A stretch of 42,123 nt of DNA from Pinguiococcus pyrenoidosus (taxonomy: Eukaryota; Sar; Pinguiophyceae; Pinguiochrysidales; Pinguiochrysidaceae), in NCBI GenBank assembly GCA_019677205.1, contig JAAMXY010000352.1:9487-51609 (forward strand), given 5' to 3'. The number at the start of each line of letters is the position of its first letter. Within the stretch, counting starts at the first letter, position 1. Below the pieces are notes generated by a model. The model saw only the letters and a list, made by a program, of their open reading frames with translations, was not told the DNA's origin and searched no databases. This document shows positions 41,144 to 42,123 of the stretch, piece by piece. Both the position numbers and the translations under genes were made by a program.

Positions 41144-41611
41144 GGCCCTCGGCGCAGATAGCTAGAACTAGACTACACGAAATGCAACGCATTGCAATGC
41201 GCTGTGTGTGTGCTTGGCCTGTACGCTGAGGCCTTTGCTCTAAGCAGAGGTGCCATCCTAGACGACGGCCTGGCGATCTAGATAGATTGCGTCCGCGAGC
41301 GGAGCCCCCTTCTCTGCAACGAAATGCTCTTGCATCTGCTTTCGCCTCCGCATCTGCTTTCGCCTCCCTGAGCCGTCTGTCACACTCTCTCCTTTCTACG
41401 CTTCGGTCTCTGTCCGCCTTCCTTCCTTTATCCGTTTCCCATTTTTCCCATTTTCCATAGACACCTTATCTGTTCCCCGTTTTGAAGGTTCCAATACCGT
41501 TTCTATTTCATATTGAAAATACCCGAATTGATTCCGTCGCTAAACGCCGTCCGAACAACCACGTCGTCGAGCGGACTTCTCGCAGGGCCTCGCGGGCCGT
41601 CTGTCCCCAGC
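41144..41611. other. Intergenic region before the carrier gene
   Basis: 468 bp with no gene. It holds an 18-bp direct repeat (41332-41367) and a pyrimidine-rich stretch (about 41380-41500) that probably belongs to the carrier promoter or leader. Confidence 0.55.
41332..41367. repeat. 18-bp tandem duplication
   Basis: GCATCTGCTTTCGCCTCC occurs twice head to tail. Confidence 0.9.
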
Positions 41612-42008
41612 ATGTCGACTCCCGCGGCCTCCAAGCCAGCGTCCTTCGCGAGGATGACGCCTCGGCAGCAGGCGCTCAACTTCGCCTTGACCGGCGTGGC
41701 CTGCAGCTGGTACGTGGCCGTCCCCGCGGGAGGTTTTCTGGCTTGGTGCTGACTTTTCTCCACCTGCAGTGCCCAGACGGTGGTCCATCCAATTGAGACG
41801 ACGATGGTGCGGCAGCAGCTCACGCCCAAGGCGGAGAAAGCGCCGTCGCCAGCGGCCATCTTCCGCTCCGAGGGGGTGCAAGGCCTCTATCGCGGCATCT
41901 CGGCCGGGATTGCTCGCGAGAGCACCTACTCTACGCTGCGATTTGGGATGTACGAGCCTATCCGGGATGCTCTGCACGATCACCCCGCGGCGAACAGAGC
42001 ACTTTTGG
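41612..42008 (+). CDS. Mitochondrial carrier family protein, 5' part
   Basis: Exons 41612-41709 and 41770-42008; a GTGGGA donor follows at 42009 and the gene runs past the window end, so only about 112 residues are seen. Carriers move metabolites across the inner mitochondrial membrane using three repeats of two helices. Repeat 1 is visible: ALNFALTGVACSCAQTVVHP, then PIETTMVRQQL and GVQGLYRGISAGIARESTYS followed by TLRFGMYEPIRDAL. The signature PxD/ExxK/R reads P-I-E-T-T-M. The first repeat looks like the dicarboxylate/oxoglutarate/uncoupling-protein branch, but one repeat cannot fix the substrate. It is on the same strand as the gene before it, one of two breaks in the strand alternation. 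Confidence 0.88.
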
Positions 42009-42123
42009 GTGGGAGATCGGAGCAAAGAAGAGGCTGCAAGGAAATGGCGGCAGCAAGAGTGACCGAGGTCTTTCCATGGGTGAACAGGGCCACAGGGCGA
42101 ATCGGCGGTGCGGGTGACCAAGC

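Overview
The window is nuclear DNA of a protist. Genes are split by many short introns (52-265 nt, most 57-125 nt). All 55 introns I could place complete begin GT and end AG, and in every gene resolved at both ends the exons add up to an open frame with a length divisible by three. A membrane protein at 23.0-24.1 kb has an N-terminus that reads as signal peptide plus transit peptide. The vacuolar sorting receptor has a plant-type YMPL tail. Together these suggest an alga with a complex (secondary) plastid, perhaps a stramenopile; the taxon is inference. There is one run of Ns at 21653-21685.

I resolve nineteen genes, left to right: TGS1 cap hypermethylase with a C-terminal Tudor module (+); ATG2 lipid-transfer protein (-); Q-rich protein with a possible OTU-like fold (-); single-chain translin-TRAX fusion (+); acidic coiled-coil protein (-); PP2A B55 subunit (+); ribosomal stalk protein P2 (-); putative plastid membrane protein with a beta-sandwich domain (+); mitochondrial VOC/epimerase-like protein (-); vacuolar sorting receptor (+); LSM12 (-); type II Golgi-like glycosyltransferase candidate (+); Rab7 (-); PX-VPS9 protein (+); UTP11 (-); basic coiled-coil protein (+); NOP58 (-); BART-domain protein (+); mitochondrial carrier cut by the window end (+).

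Layout: neighbouring genes alternate strand almost perfectly (16 of 18 adjacent pairs). They therefore form divergent pairs sharing a 0.3-1.2 kb upstream region and convergent pairs separated by about 90-530 bp. Several spacers carry a short tandem repeat unique to that spacer.

Functional themes: membrane traffic to the lysosome/vacuole (ATG2, sorting receptor, Rab7, PX-VPS9 exchange factor) and box C/D snoRNP or mRNP biology (TGS1, UTP11, NOP58, LSM12, translin-TRAX). These are probably chance neighbours rather than operon-like units.

The strongest candidate novelty is the gene at 14756-17033. It encodes a translin-like domain followed by a TRAX-like domain that keeps all four acidic positions expected of the C3PO nuclease. 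Second is the TGS1-Tudor fusion at 331-2707.
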